A program made the position numbers and the translations under genes. This document shows, in pieces, positions 9,991-21,588 of a stretch of DNA of 64,000 bases; within the stretch, counting starts at the first letter, position 1, and every line of letters starts with the position of its first letter. The notes beneath the pieces are model-generated. The model searched no databases. It was not told the DNA's origin and saw only the letters and a program-made list of their open reading frames with translations. The stretch covers positions 1 to 64,000 of the forward strand of contig JANDJZ010000158.1 of the NCBI GenBank assembly GCA_027943245.1, given 5' to 3'. This DNA is from Acanthamoeba sp. SK_2022b. Taxonomy: Eukaryota; Discosea; Longamoebia; Acanthamoebidae.

Positions 9991-11383
9991 TGCCAACTGT
10001 TGCAAGTACCCAGCATGTACTTGTTCTTGTTCTCACAGCTGCAATTATCAAGCTGCAGGTATAAGGTTGTAGGCCAGATGCCTGCTGCTGGGCTTGCAAG
10101 GTGGTGAGCAAGGTGGTGGTGCAGCAAGGAGAGGGCAAAGTCTGGGCCACAGCCAAACTGACCATGATGTAAGTAAAGCAAGCGTCTCTTGAGGCCATGG
10201 TTGATGAAACCATGAAGTGATGTGATACTTCCTGTGCTGGTGCCTCTCCCATCTTCCTGGAAGGACTGATCCTGGTGGTGTCTTCTCTGTGATTATGGAT
10301 GGTTCAAACACATCTTGTGCTCCTTTTCAATCAGGTGCAAATGCTCAAACTTTTGCTTCTTCAGCTTGGCCCTCTGTGCTGTTGTCATGCGCTGATTAAT
10401 CAGTCAATCGTTAGTTGATGCACATTGCAGGACCAGAACTTGGGGAATTTGCTGTATATGTTGATGGCTTAATCAGACCATTGTTTCAGTAGCCCTGCTG
10501 CATCATTGCTCTGCAATAGAGCTAGAGGTGATCCTTGGTTACAAACATGGGCATGTATATGTTGGAATTGGGAGTGTGACAGCCAAACTGACACGCCACA
10601 CAAAAAATGGTAAGTCCACTGGCATGACAATGGTGATGACATGTAGTAGAATTTGTGCAAATTTGATTGTGTACATGGACGTGATCAAAAACCAAATGAT
10701 AGGGGATGATTATAAAAAAAGAAGGAATTGATTATAACTTGGAGAAGTACAGGATATGGCATCGTGTATGCCTACATGATGGGTTAAGGAAGAGGATACT
10801 GTACCAAATGGGCATACAACTCTATCCAAGCACAAGCACAAGTAGCTGTAGACAACCTCCCCATTCACAAGGTATCATCGTTTTGGAAATTCGCCATCTT
10901 GTTTTCTTTAATACTCTAGGCAGTCATGAATGCAACATGACACACACACTTATGGTTGACATAGTACATTCAGCTAATAAGTGGCTGGTGATCCATAACT
11001 GTCCTGTGACATCCTGTGATGCTGCCTGTGACATGCTGAGATAATGTATCCTGCAAGCTTGTAAAACAGCAGTGTCAAACATGCCCAGGCATCCTTCGCA
11101 GATCCTCAGTCCTTCCCTCAACCTTGCTGGCACCTGAAGCCTGTGTTCAGACAATATGGTTAGCACCATGTCAGTTTAATGTAGTATGGAATGTGGTGTA
11201 CCTGTAACACATACATTGGCAGTGCACTCCTCAATCCCACACTAATTATGGTTTCAGGAGTTGAAACAACGGTTGTGAGTCCTCAACTATTGACTCCTGC
11301 AAGAAATAATGGTCAGTTCTCATTGTGTACATGTATGTGATGGAATAGCAATAGAAAAAACAAAGTTAAATCATCTCATCTCG

Positions 11384-11719
11384 TTAAACAATGCAATTGT
11401 TGACAATAATATCCTTTAGCTGGTAGACAAAAATCATATTGTTGATTGATAAATAATCTGAAATCATTGTGTACAGGAACAATGAAATATTTATATATTG
11501 GTTGGATGGTTTTGCCATTGTGTATGCATACTTGCCTGGGTCCAAAATCATCTTCATGACAAAGCTGCCATCCATTGCTACAAATGGGAGGAGTTCTTCA
11601 GCATCAAGGATGCCTTGGCCAAAAAGGAATACTGGGTCATGTGGGGTGGACGCAAGCAGATCCTCTGGGACAAATTTCTGAACTCCAGAGTATGCATCCC
11701 CTCCCCTCCATTGCTTCAT
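11384..11719 (-). pseudogene. Fragment of a possible transposase
   Basis: A 111-codon minus frame with the segment PFVAMDGSFVMK. KDZ-type transposases carry a comparable V-x-MDGN motif with a catalytic Asp and following basic residues. The context is degenerate and the similarity is short, so this is a tentative label. The frame has no convincing start and no continuation. Confidence 0.2.
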
Positions 11720-12004
11720 TGCATATGTGTGATTTCAACCTCCATGCCTTACAAACATTGATTGCATATGTGTATGCAATGGCTGAAAACCTGTATTTGC
11801 CCTCAACTGCCCACCTTGATGATGTGGGTAGCCTATCAGAAATTGTGAAACTACACTGGCATCATCCAGAAACTGGAGCCAGAAGGGCAGTGGCACAGGA
11901 GCAGACAGAAGCTTGAGGACCTACATTCAGCATGAGTGCCATGCCATTCACACCACTCTACCTCCAAAATCTGGTAACGATGTACAAGGCTCTCCTTGGT
12001 ACCA

Positions 12005-12115
12005 TTACATCACCACACCACTACAACACCATAACACTACCACAACGCCACCACCACACCACCACAACACCCCCACATCATCAATACCATCACAACACCG
12101 CCACCCCAACGTGCT
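12005..12115 (+). repeat. CACCACAAC-type simple sequence
   Basis: A run built from CACCAC, CAACAC and CACAAC words. It is the reverse complement type of the much larger GTGGTGTTGTGG tract starting at about 14500, placing related simple sequence in opposite orientation on both sides of the PPR gene. Confidence 0.7.
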
Positions 12116-12645
12116 CTGGTTCAACTCGATGGTCTATGTCATCCTCATTGGCCTCCAATGGCATCTCTGATCCCACGCCCACCGCCCAAGTAAATCTATC
12201 AGAGCGACTAGGACACACGACACATCACACTACATGAATACTACATGATTGAATACTCAACCTCTCTCTATGATGACTTCAAATGAAAGTCTCCCCAACT
12301 ACCATTTGTTGTGTAGTGAGGTTGTCACTGGCTAGAGCATAGGTGCAGTGGTGAGCATAGTGTACAGGTCTTCTTGAGCTGGATGTTTCACACATTGTAG
12401 TGGGGGCCATAACCTGTTAGCAGAGGTGAATTGCAAGGATGTCACACAAGTAGTGTGAGTAGAAAGTGAACTGTAGCATTTATGAGTGTGTTTGACAGTC
12501 AGTCCATAGTAACATAGGACTTTGACAAGAACTGATTCTGCATGCACTGCAGTACAATTGGCGAGATCATGTCTTTTGCTGGCTGGCCAGCAATGAAAAA
12601 GAATCAAGTTTATCAACAAGCCTGGCTAGGGTACTTCCCGTTGGC

Positions 12646-14305
12646 CTATGTGTCATTGGTGCCTTGGTGCGCGACGGCTGGGGCAGAGAAAAAACTTGAT
12701 CGAAGGGCGGTGAAGCAGTAGGTGTCGGGCACCACACCCAGCTGGGCCATCTCGGCAAAGTAGCGCTTAGCATCCTCAGGCCGCCCTGCACTGCCCAGCG
12801 CGGCGATGATGGCGCTGAAGCAGGAGGCGCTGGGCACCATGCCCAGCTGGGCCATCTGGGCGAAGTAGCGCTCGGCATCGTCGACACGCCTGGCGGTGCC
12901 CAGCGCAGAGATGAGGGCGCTGAAGCAGTGGGTGTCGGGCACCACGCCCAGCTGTCCCATCTGGGCAAAGTAGCGCTCGGCATCGTCAGGCCGCCCTGCA
13001 CTGCCCAGCGCGGCGATGATGGCGCAGAAGCAGTAGGCGCTGGGCACCATGCCCAGCTGGGCCATCTGGGCGAAGTAGCGCTCGGCATCGTCGACACGCC
13101 TGGCGGTGCCCAGCGCAGCGATGAGGGCGCTGAAGCAGTGGGTGTTGGGCACCATGCCCAGCTGTCCCATCTGGGCAAAGTAGCGCTCGGCATCGTCAGG
13201 CCGGCCTGCACTGCCCAGCGCAGAGAGGATGGCGCTGAAGCAGTGAGCGTCGGGCACCACGCCCAGCTGGGCCATCTGGGCAAAGTAGCGCTCGGCAGCG
13301 TCGACACGCCCGGCGGTGATTAGCGCAGAGATGATGGCGCTGAAGCAGTGAGCGTCGGGCACCACGCCCAGCTGGGCCATCTGGGCGAAGTGGCGCTCGG
13401 CATCTTCGATCCGGCCTGTGGAACCCAGCGCATATATAACGGCGCTGAAGCAGTAGACATCGGGTGTGAGTCCTCTGCGCTCGATCTCGGCGAAGTAGTG
13501 GAGCGCTTTGTCCGGTTGGCGAGCCTTGCCCAGCACTGCGATCAGGGCACTAAACACGCCTGGTGCGTTGGGTGTCTGTGAGCCACCGCCACCGCCACCA
13601 CCAGGACGTCAAGGTTGAGCTGGCGCTCAGGGCAGATGAGGGGAGGCAGGAGGCGAAATCTTACGTGGCCAGCAAGCATCAGCTCGACCAGCTCAACGGC
13701 CGTCTCCCATCGGCGCGTGCGACCCAACAGAGGCACCACGGCGCTCACGGCCCACGGGTGAAGTTGGTGTGTGCGCTTGAGCGTGGCCACCAGCGAGTCC
13801 ACCTCGGCAATCGAGCCTGGTGAGCGTGGGCGTGCGCGTGCGCGTGCACGGTCATCTCGTGCCTAGAGCACGGCATGGGAGCAAACAAGCGCAGGAGGGG
13901 GGGGGGCTGGGAAGCGGAACCGGACTGCTTGATGCGCTGGGCCATCTGCTGCACCTGGCGCACTGAAGGCTTTTCCTCGGGGCTTTTCGCTGCTGCCGTC
14001 GTGGTGGCGGCGTCTGGCCGGTTGTTTGCTCGCGGAGTGGGAGAGGACCTGTTTCGGTGTTTCGGTTGCGCTGCTGGTGGTGCCGATGGCGGGGGTCTAG
14101 CCGCGCGGTTGGCAGGCGGCGCGTGGGGGGCGGTCGTGGTCGCTGTGGCAAATGGGGCGCTGAAGGGCTGGCGCACCCCAGTGTTGTTGGCCCGGTGGGA
14201 GCCGGTACCAAGGCAAGGATTATTTTGACATCGTGAGCGAAGAAGAAACGTATGCTGCAGCGTCCCTATCTGCCGCAGCGGTGCGGGCAGCACTATCCGC
14301 CTCAT
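12646..14305 (-). CDS. Pentatricopeptide repeat (PPR) protein, probably organellar
   Basis: PPR proteins bind single-stranded RNA, usually in mitochondria. Three exons join in phase: 14305-13921, 13816-13665, 13575-12646. The start is the first ATG giving an Arg-rich, acid-free N-terminus (MRRIVLPAPLRQ), consistent with a mitochondrial presequence; an upstream open stretch lacks ATG. A Pro/Ala-rich linker follows. After a helical segment (VDSLVATLKRTHQ) come eight 35-residue PPR motifs with consensus CFSAIIAALGSAGR and AERYFAQMAQLGVVPD, then a partial ninth. The repeats are nearly identical at DNA level, in 105-bp and partly 210-bp units, so they expanded recently. Positions 5 and 35 are mostly Ser/Asp. 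Its promoter side abuts the GT-rich satellite. Confidence 0.88.
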
Positions 14306-14372
14306 GTTTGTCCTCTTGGCGTGCGCAACGAAACAAAACTTTACGATGAGATAGGAAAATATCAAGGAAATT

Positions 14373-14445
14373 GTGCATAATGTGCATGGTGTGCATTATG
14401 TGCATTATGTGCGTGGTTGCATTATGTGCATAATGTGCGTGGGGT
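14373..14445 (+). repeat. TGTGCATTATG short tandem repeats
   Basis: Six or seven imperfect units of about 10-11 bp (tgtgcataa, tgtgcattatg), partly self-complementary around tgcataatgtgca. It lies directly upstream of the PPR gene and at the edge of the GT-rich satellite. Confidence 0.75.
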
Positions 14446-16262
14446 GTGTGTGTGTGCATGATGTGTGTGTGCAGGTGTGGACATTTGGGCTGGCGAGCTT
14501 TAAATGGTGGTGGTGGTTGGTCAGGTGGTGTTGTGGTGTTGTGGTGTTGTGGTGCATGTTGTGCTCTGGTGATGTGGTGCTGGTGTTGTGGTAATGGTGT
14601 TGTGGTGTTGTGGTGCAGGTGTCATGGATGTGCTGTGGTGTCATGGGGGTGTTGTGATGGTTATGATGGTGTGGTGATGTTGTGGTGGTGTTGTGGAGGT
14701 GCGGCAGTGGTTGTGGTGTGGTATTGTTGTGGTGTTGTTGTGTTGTAGTGGTGTTGTGGTGATGGTGTGGTGGTGTTGCAGTGATGTAGTGCTGTTGTGG
14801 TGTGGTTATTGTGGTGGTATTGTTGAGTTGTGGTGGTGATGGTGTGATGGTTTTGTGGTGGTGTGGTAGTGTTGTGGGTGTGGTGATGGTGTGTTGTGAT
14901 GTGGTGGTGTGTAGTGATGTGTTTTGATGGGGTGGTGATGTTGTGGTGTTGTGGTGTGAAGTTGTGGCGTTGGTGTGGTGTGATATGGTGTGGTGTGGTG
15001 TGGTGATGGTGGTGTTGTGGTGGTGGTGTGATATGGTGTGGTGTGGTGGTGGTGATGTGGTGTTGTGGTGTTGTGGTGTTGTGATGTTATGTTGTGGTGT
15101 GGTGTGGTGATGGTGGTGTTGTGGTGGTGGTGTGATATGGTGTGGTGTGGTGGTGGTGGTGTGGTGTTGTGGCATTGTTGTGGTGGTGTTGTAGTGTGGT
15201 GTAGTGGTGATGGTGTGATGTTGGTTGGTGGTGTGGTGGTGATGGGGTGATGATAAGTGCTGTTGGTGTTGTGGTGAGGTGAATGGTGTTGTGGTGATGG
15301 CGGTGTGGTGTTGTGGTGGTGGTGGTGTTGTGGTGATGGTGTAGTGTTGTTTTGGTGTTGTGGAGTTGTGGTTTTGTTGTGGATGTGTGGTGGTGTTGTG
15401 GCGTTGTGGTAGTGGTGGTGTAGTGGTGCTGTGGTGTTGTAGTGGTGTTGCGGTGTTGTGGTGTGGTTTTGTTGTGTGGTGATGGTGTGATGTTGGTTGG
15501 TGGTGTGGTGGTGATGGTGTGATGTTGTGGTGGTTTTGTAGTGGTGATGTTAGGTGTGGTGTTGTAGTGCTGTGGGCTGTGGTGGTGTGGTGTGGTCTTG
15601 TGGTTGTGTTGTGGTGTTGTTGTAGTGGTGGTTGTGGTGTTGTGGTGGTGCTGTTGTTGTGAGGTTGTGGTGGTGCAGTGGTGTTGTTGTGGTGTTGTGG
15701 TGGTGTGGGGGTGGTTGTTGTTGTGTTGTGGTAGTTGTTGTGGTCATCTTGGTTTAGTGGTTGTGGTGCTGTTGTGGTGATGTGGTGTTGTGATGGTGTT
15801 GCGGTGATTTTCTGGTGTAGTGGAAGTTGCGGTTGTGGTGTTGTTGTGCTGCTGTTTTGGTGCTGATGTGGTGTTGTGGTGATGGGTTGTGTTGGTGATA
15901 TTGTGTTGTGGTGGTGTTGTTGTGGTGATGTTGTGGTGGGTGGTGGTGCTGTTGTTGTGGTGGTTCTGTGGCGACATTGTGGTGTGGTGGTGGTGGTGTG
16001 GTGATGTGTTGGTGGTGTTGTGGTAGTGGTGCAGAGATGTAGTGGTGATGTGGTGATTTTGTGGTGATGTGGTTATGTTTGGTGGTGATGTGGTGTTGTG
16101 GTGTTGTTGTGGTGGTGTTATAGTGTTGTAGTAGTGATGGTGTGTTGTGGAAGTGTGGCGTTGGTGTTGATGTTGTAGTGATAGTGTGGTGAAGTTTAGG
16201 TAATGTTGGTGGTGTGTGATGATGGGTATGTTGTGGTGCTGGTGTGGAAGTTTAGGAGTTAT
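14446..16262 (+). repeat. GTGGTGTTGTGGTG-type satellite, about 1.8 kb
   Basis: The plus strand is almost entirely G and T with scattered A and rare C, made from GTGGTG, TTGTGG and GTGATG words. No fixed unit length is evident, though locally repeated blocks occur (for example around 14985-15060 and 15095-15170, which share gtggtgtgatatggtgtggtgtgg). Open frames here are artefacts of the simple sequence. It separates the PPR promoter from the copia remnant. Confidence 0.9.
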
Positions 16263-16374
16263 GTTGTAGCACAACTGTCTACAACAATATATTCAGCAGT
16301 AATAAAACCAGAGAGAACCCCTGTTCTCTCTCACTTCACACTTTACTCTTCACCACAAAGCATACATCACAACA
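16263..16374 (+). repeat. Possible 5' LTR end of copia remnant
   Basis: The stretch begins tgttgtag and ends catcacaaca, contains an aataaa-like signal at about 16301-16306, and directly precedes a primer-binding-like sequence. No matching 3' LTR was seen, so the left border is uncertain and may be hidden in the satellite. Confidence 0.4.
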
Positions 16375-16388
16375 GGTTATGGGCCCAC
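16375..16388 (+). other. Candidate retrotransposon primer binding site
   Basis: ggttatgggcccac follows immediately after the putative LTR end CA. Its position, one step before the gag start at 16396, is where copia-type elements place the tRNA primer site. The primer tRNA was not checked. Confidence 0.4.
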
Positions 16389-16395
16389 GCTCACA

Positions 16396-19300
16396 ATGAG
16401 TAACTACAAAGTCACCAAGAGATATGTACTCCAATTGGTCACCAAGTACAGCACCTGGTGCAAGGAGCTTGAGTTTGTCTTGCTCTCATGGAACCTGTGG
16501 GACATTGCATTCATCGACCAGCCCAGTGGCGCAGGCAAGGAGAAGGCCAACAATGGAGACAATGACAGATGAATGAGAATGCAGCAGGCAGCTGGTTTTA
16601 TCATTCTGTGTCTGGACACACAGTTAGGTCTATATGCTCACACCTCAAAGACCTGAGGGAGATGCTGAAGGCACTCAATGAGCAGCTCACACTGAAGACT
16701 ACAGGGTACTGCACACTCTACACTCAAGCGCTACTTGAGGATGCAATACAAGCCTGGAGAGACCTTGGACATGTACTTCAGGCAGCTAGACAAGGCCATG
16801 AAGGACCTGGCAGGTCAGGACTACAAGGTAGACTAGAACCTGGCACTCGTGATCATGCTCAATGGACTCCCAGAGGAGTACAAGTCTGTACAGACCATCA
16901 TCAAGAGCACAAGAGAAATGAACTATGGAGAGGCCAAGCGGCTACTATTCCAGTGCAAGGCCGCCCACATTGCAAAGACAGCAACACACAAGTCTGTTAA
17001 CATCATCTGAGCACCATGAGGACAATGGGAGTGAAACTCCAACACAAAGTCCAACAATGGCAAACCCAGAAAGTTTACTGGTAAGTGCTTCAAGTGCAGT
17101 GAGGTTGGGCATAGAAGATGTGACTGTCCCAAGCTCAAGGGCAAGAAGCCCAGAGATAGCAAGGGAAGCGGCCAGTGAAGTATCAGAGTGAGAGAAGAGA
17201 CCATTCTCACAACGACCAAGCAAGTACTAGCCATCATGGAGTCCAAAGACTACTGGTACTTGGACTCCAGAGCAACTGCACATGTTACATGCAGGAAGGA
17301 CTGGTTACATGACTATGTCAGTCTCAAGGCCAAAGGGCAGAGTCTACTGCTCAGTGACAACTTTGAGTGCAAGATTGAAGGGCTTGGAGTTGTATGTGCA
17401 AACATGTGGGTGGATGGAGTTGAAGAAATGGTGATGTTTGCAAGAGTACTGTATGCACTGGGACTCATGAAGAACCTCATCTCCATGGCCATGGTGACAG
17501 CCAGAGGGAATGAGGTATGGATCAACCACTCAGGAGGTAGTGTGTTCAACTGTGAGGGCCAAAAGGTGCTCCAGGTGATGCTACAAGGGGGCATGCTGGT
17601 GCTACTGATCAAGCCAATCTGGCTGACACAGCCTCAAGTGAATGTTGTCTGGGAAAACTACTCACTTGACCAGCTCCACCGCTGCAATGGACATGTAGGC
17701 AAGATGTGACTATGTGCCCTAATCAAGTCCCTTGGACTGGCGCACGCTGGAGGCACGCTCTCACTGTGCAATGTGTGCATTTGAGTGAAAGCAACGTGGC
17801 CAGACATCCACAATGGACTGGCCCCAAGAGCGACTAGACCCCTTGAGTGGGTCCATATGGAGGTGTGTGGACCACTACCAGTGGACACACCATCAGGAAA
17901 GTGGTACTATGTGTCATTTATCAATGACTACAGCTGGTATGCAACAATCTACCTCATCCAAGGTCAGCAAGTCAATCAGACACTTTCTTGAGTTGGCAGG
18001 CATTGACCAACAATGCAGAGTACTATGGAGCAACCAGGGAGGTGAATACACAAGTGCTGCAGTCCAACACTACCTAGTTGAGAAAAGGATCACACACAAG
18101 AGGACACCAGCACACATGCCTGAGCACAATGGAGTGGCAGAACACTTCAACCACACACTACTAGAGATGGTCAGGTGTATGCTTAGAGATGCAAACATGC
18201 CACTGAAGTACTGGGGAGAAGCCACACTAATGGCCTGCACGATCAACAACCAGCTACCAACAATGGCCAACAACTTCAACACCCCACACAGCCAGTGGTC
18301 CAACAAGAGCAAACCACACATAGACATCAGTCATCTACACAGGTTTGGTCAGCGTGTCAAGGTACTCACCAATCCAGTAGGCAGAAGCAAGCAGGCAGAT
18401 TGAACACACCTCAGAATCTACCTTGGCCTGGCACAAGCAGATGCCTTGCACCACCAAATCCTGATTGAAAATAAAGCTTTAGAGATGAGAGATGTGATAT
18501 TTAACGTTCCAGAAGGCCCCAGCAAGGAGCTTATCAATGTATGAGACCTGGACGTGGACCTAGCGCTCGCTGTACTGCCACTGTTGCTGCCCATGACCAG
18601 GGTGGAAATTTGCTGCAATGAACCCAAACTGGTCGCCCTTCATCAAGGACCCATTGAAGAGGAAGCCAGTGACCAGGAAAACGAACCGGCCAGCAAGAAG
18701 AAACCCACACCAATACCATGGCACAACAGAATGTGTTCCACACCCAAGAAACTGCCAACACACAAGGACAGCACCCAAACTCTACTCTCAAGAGTTTCAC
18801 GCCTGCATAGCAAGAGAGGACAAGCTGTACCAGGGTGAGAATAGCGTCAAGATCCCATCAATGTACATTGAAGCTGTCACCTCATCACACGCCAAAGACT
18901 GGAAAGCTGCCATGCACGATGAGTACAACGTGATAGTAACAAACAGTACATTCAAACTGGTACCCCCACCTGCCAGGAGGAAGATCATCAACACCAAGTG
19001 GCTATTCAAGGTCAAGCGTCATGCAGATGGCTTGATTGACCAGTTCAAGGCCTGTTGGATAGTGAGAGGCTTCACTCAAGTCTATGGGGTAGACTTCAAT
19101 GAGACATTTGCACTGGTAGTATGTCTCAAGCACCTATGGGTACTCATTGTGATAGCTGTACAGGTTGGCTACGCAGTCCATCAGATGGACATAACTACAG
19201 TGTTCCTCAACGCCACCCTTCCTGAAGAGAACTACATGCGCCAACCTGAGGGCTTTGTGGACAAGGGGCGACCAGATCATGTATGTCTACTATGCAAGAG

Positions 19301-20380
19301 TCTTTATGGACTCAAACAAGCACCTCTCAAGTGGAACTGGACACTTGATGTGCATCTATGTACAAGAGGATTCACGCCAACAACGTGTGCTGACCCATGC
19401 ATCTACATCAGGTATGAGGGCAAGCATGCAGTCTACATAGTGGTCTACATCAATGACTGCATGATCTACACACCAGAACGGTTTGTACCAGGCATCAAGA
19501 AGGTGCTACACAATGGATTCAAGATGATTGACCTAGGCATCACGACTTTGATCCTGTCACTTGAAGTGATACATGATGATGAAGATGGGTCAATACTACT
19601 ACATCAAGCAGGCAAGATACAAGAACTCCTACACTACTTTGGATTTGCAACTTTGAAGGCAATCAGCACGCCCATGGAGCCCAGCCTCCAGCTACCTACA
19701 CTTGAGAAGACACCACTGGAGTTCATCAGCATCCCATATCAATCAGCTGTGGGGCGGCTCAACTATATTGCCCTGGCCTCATGACCAGACATTGTGTACA
19801 TGACATGTGTTCTCAGTAGGCATCTGAACACCTATGGGGGGAACACTGGGCCATGGTGAAACATTTATTCAGGTACTTGCATGGCACACAAGAGCTGGCA
19901 ATACAATACACACCAGATGCAAGCGGCCTTACAACCAGAGGCTTCTCAGATGTGGACTGGGCTGGAGACAAGACTACACACAAGTCAACATCCAGCATCC
20001 TCTACACAATTGCAGGTGGCCCAGTCTACTGGAGAGCAAAGAACCAATCCTGCATAGCTACATCAACCACCAAGGCCAAACTCAACACACTGGCCAAAGC
20101 TATCAAGCACACAATCTTCCTTGGCCACTTCTACAATGACTTAGGACTCAATTGAGCAAGTTAAATGCCAATCTACTGTGACAACGAGAGTGCACTGACA
20201 ATTGCAACCTCCCAACCCAGCAAGTATCATCAACAATCAAAGCACTACAGCATCAAGTTGGCGCTGGTACACAAGAACCTAGCCAACAAGACAATTAGCC
20301 TCCACCACATGCCCACAGCCATCATGCCAGCCAACATACTCATGAAGGCCATATCAAATTCACTTTTTTTAAAATTTTAA
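16396..20380 (+). pseudogene. Decayed Ty1/copia retrotransposon (gag-pol)
   Basis: Domains appear in copia order. Gag (16396-17010) includes a UBN2-like block. A CCHC zinc knuckle (CFKCSEVGHRRCDC) lies near 17087-17130. The protease site near 17260 reads LDSRAT instead of LDSGAT. Integrase (about 17650-18390) has an HRCNGHVG zinc-binding start and the NQGGEYTS and EHNGVAE blocks. Reverse transcriptase (about 18840-19784) has KSLYGLKQAP and a catalytic site reading YIND instead of YVDD. RNase H (about 19850-20380) has DVDWAGD and YCDNESAL. Stops and frame changes interrupt every domain, for example at about 16570, 17010, 17708, 17784, 18403, 19784 and 20155. It is inactive. Confidence 0.9.
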
Positions 20381-20754
20381 AATTTTATTTTCTGCAAACC
20401 ATAAAATTGTTACTTCAAATATGCATATGACCTAAACTCAATTTTATCCATCCAAAATTAGAATACAAAATCAATTTTAAAATGACTGGACCCTCATTTG
20501 ATAATGGGCAAGATCAAGGATTCCATGATGAAGTGTGACCTCAACACTTGCAACTACTCTGGCCTGTTGAGAAGCCTGCAACAAGTTGTCCACAATCCCT
20601 ACTTAGCCTGGGACAATGATCACTGGGAGCATACACCAAGGCCGTGACCTCTTCGCTTTACTTAAGAAGAAAAGCAAAAAAGAAGGGCAAAGAGAAAAAA
20701 CACTTGTGCGGCCAGGAAGGCGCCACCAGCGGAAAGGCAACCGAGCCAGCAGCG
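20381..20754. other. AT-rich flank of the copia remnant
   Basis: The first 100 bp are A/T-rich (tttaaaattttaaaatttta). No second LTR or polypurine tract could be recognised. From about 20640 the sequence becomes the 5' flank of the SAYSvFN gene. Confidence 0.4.
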
Positions 20755-21402
20755 ATGGTGGCACCTGCAGACGTGTGGCGATTCGTGAGACCAGCAACAC
20801 TGGTAAAGCTAATCGTGTGGGCCATCCTGCACGTCTTGTTCTACAAGTGCCCCCCCCCTCCAAATCCTCCTCCATTTAGTTGGTCTTATTCCTGCAAAAT
20901 AACTGAAAGGTGTCCCCCTCCACCACACGAACACAGACTGGAGTTTGGGTTGGTGTTTTTCATTGCGAGCATCTTCTACTGGATGTGGGACAGCATGTCG
21001 TCCTCTTCAGCTTCGTCGGACGGGGAGCGGGTCAGCGCTTACTCTGTCTTCAACCGTGGCGTCAGCGCCCTCCCAGGCACGTTGAACGCGAACGAGTTCG
21101 ACAACATGATGCGCGGCGGCTTTGCACACCCGCCGGCCGACGAGCCGGATCAGGGTCGCATGCAGCAGAAGGTTGAAGACGAAGACGAAGACGAAGCGGC
21201 ACAGCGCGCCGCCCTGGCTAGCCTAAAGCATAGAAAGGCGGAGAAGAAGACGCCAAAGTCGCCCAAGCCTGCCTCTACCAAAACGCGCTCCTATGCCTCC
21301 TCTTCTTCATCATCATCATCCTCCTCCGCCTCAGCACCGCCTATGCCGCTGGTGTTTGATTCTGACCTGCAGACCCTCCTGCGAAGCCTGGCCAAGCCCT
21401 GA
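20755..21402 (+). CDS. SAYSvFN-domain membrane protein (SAYSD1-like)
   Basis: Two exons: 20755-20846 and 20937-21402, joined in phase so that a hydrophobic hairpin is completed (VKLIVWAILHVLFYK joined to LEFGLVFFIASIFYWMW). This is followed by GERVSAYSVFNRGV and LPGTLNANEFD, the hallmark of the SAYSvFN domain. Human SAYSD1 is an ER membrane protein linked to quality control of ribosomes stalled at the translocon; the same role here is inference. The C-terminal tail is acidic, then Lys/Ser-rich. An upstream GTG-started extension has no ATG, so ATG 20755 is taken as start. Confidence 0.85.
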   Translation: MVAPADVWRFVRPATLVKLIVWAILHVLFYKCPPPPNPPPFSWSYSCKITERCPPPPHEHRLEFGLVFFIASIFYWMWDSMSSSSASSDGERVSAYSVFNRGVSALPGTLNANEFDNMMRGGFAHPPADEPDQGRMQQKVEDEDEDEAAQRAALASLKHRKAEKKTPKSPKPASTKTRSYASSSSSSSSSSASAPPMPLVFDSDLQTLLRSLAKP

Positions 21403-21588
21403 GCAAGAAACGCGCCACAGTGTACATAGAAGATACAACCAACAACAGCCTCTGTGCGTTGTGTCCTGGAGCAAAGAGGTGGGCAAAGAAGAGGTGTGCC
21501 TGCGTAGTCATATGAGAACTGAGCTGGATTTGCCATTTGTGTCCAAAGACGTGCGCCACGGGGAAGGGAGGAGAGAGAGAGGAGGCGA

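Larger units (their letters stand above)
8892..12645. other. AT-rich degenerate region, no intact gene
   Basis: Base composition falls sharply compared with the flanking genes and frames are short and broken. Recurrent words such as tgtacatg, tgtgtatgcatac and cattgtgtaca suggest worn mobile-element sequence. It includes an imperfect 89-bp duplication (9831-9990), a CACCACAAC-type tract (12005-12115), and a minus-strand frame (11384-11719) with a weak transposase-like motif. Nothing here reads as a functional gene. Confidence 0.5.

Noticed and set aside
12928..13323. Plus-strand frame opposite the PPR repeats
   Set aside because: Antisense shadow of 105-bp repeats; the minus strand encodes the PPR motifs.
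14306..14365. N-terminal extension of the PPR protein
   Set aside because: The open frame continues upstream of 14305 but begins with TTG, not ATG.
14405..16274. Long Thr/His/Asn-rich or Val/Cys/Trp-rich open frames
   Set aside because: They are translations of the GT-rich satellite on either strand.
20644..20754. N-terminal extension of the SAYSvFN protein
   Set aside because: The extension starts at GTG and is a Lys-rich stretch without family support.
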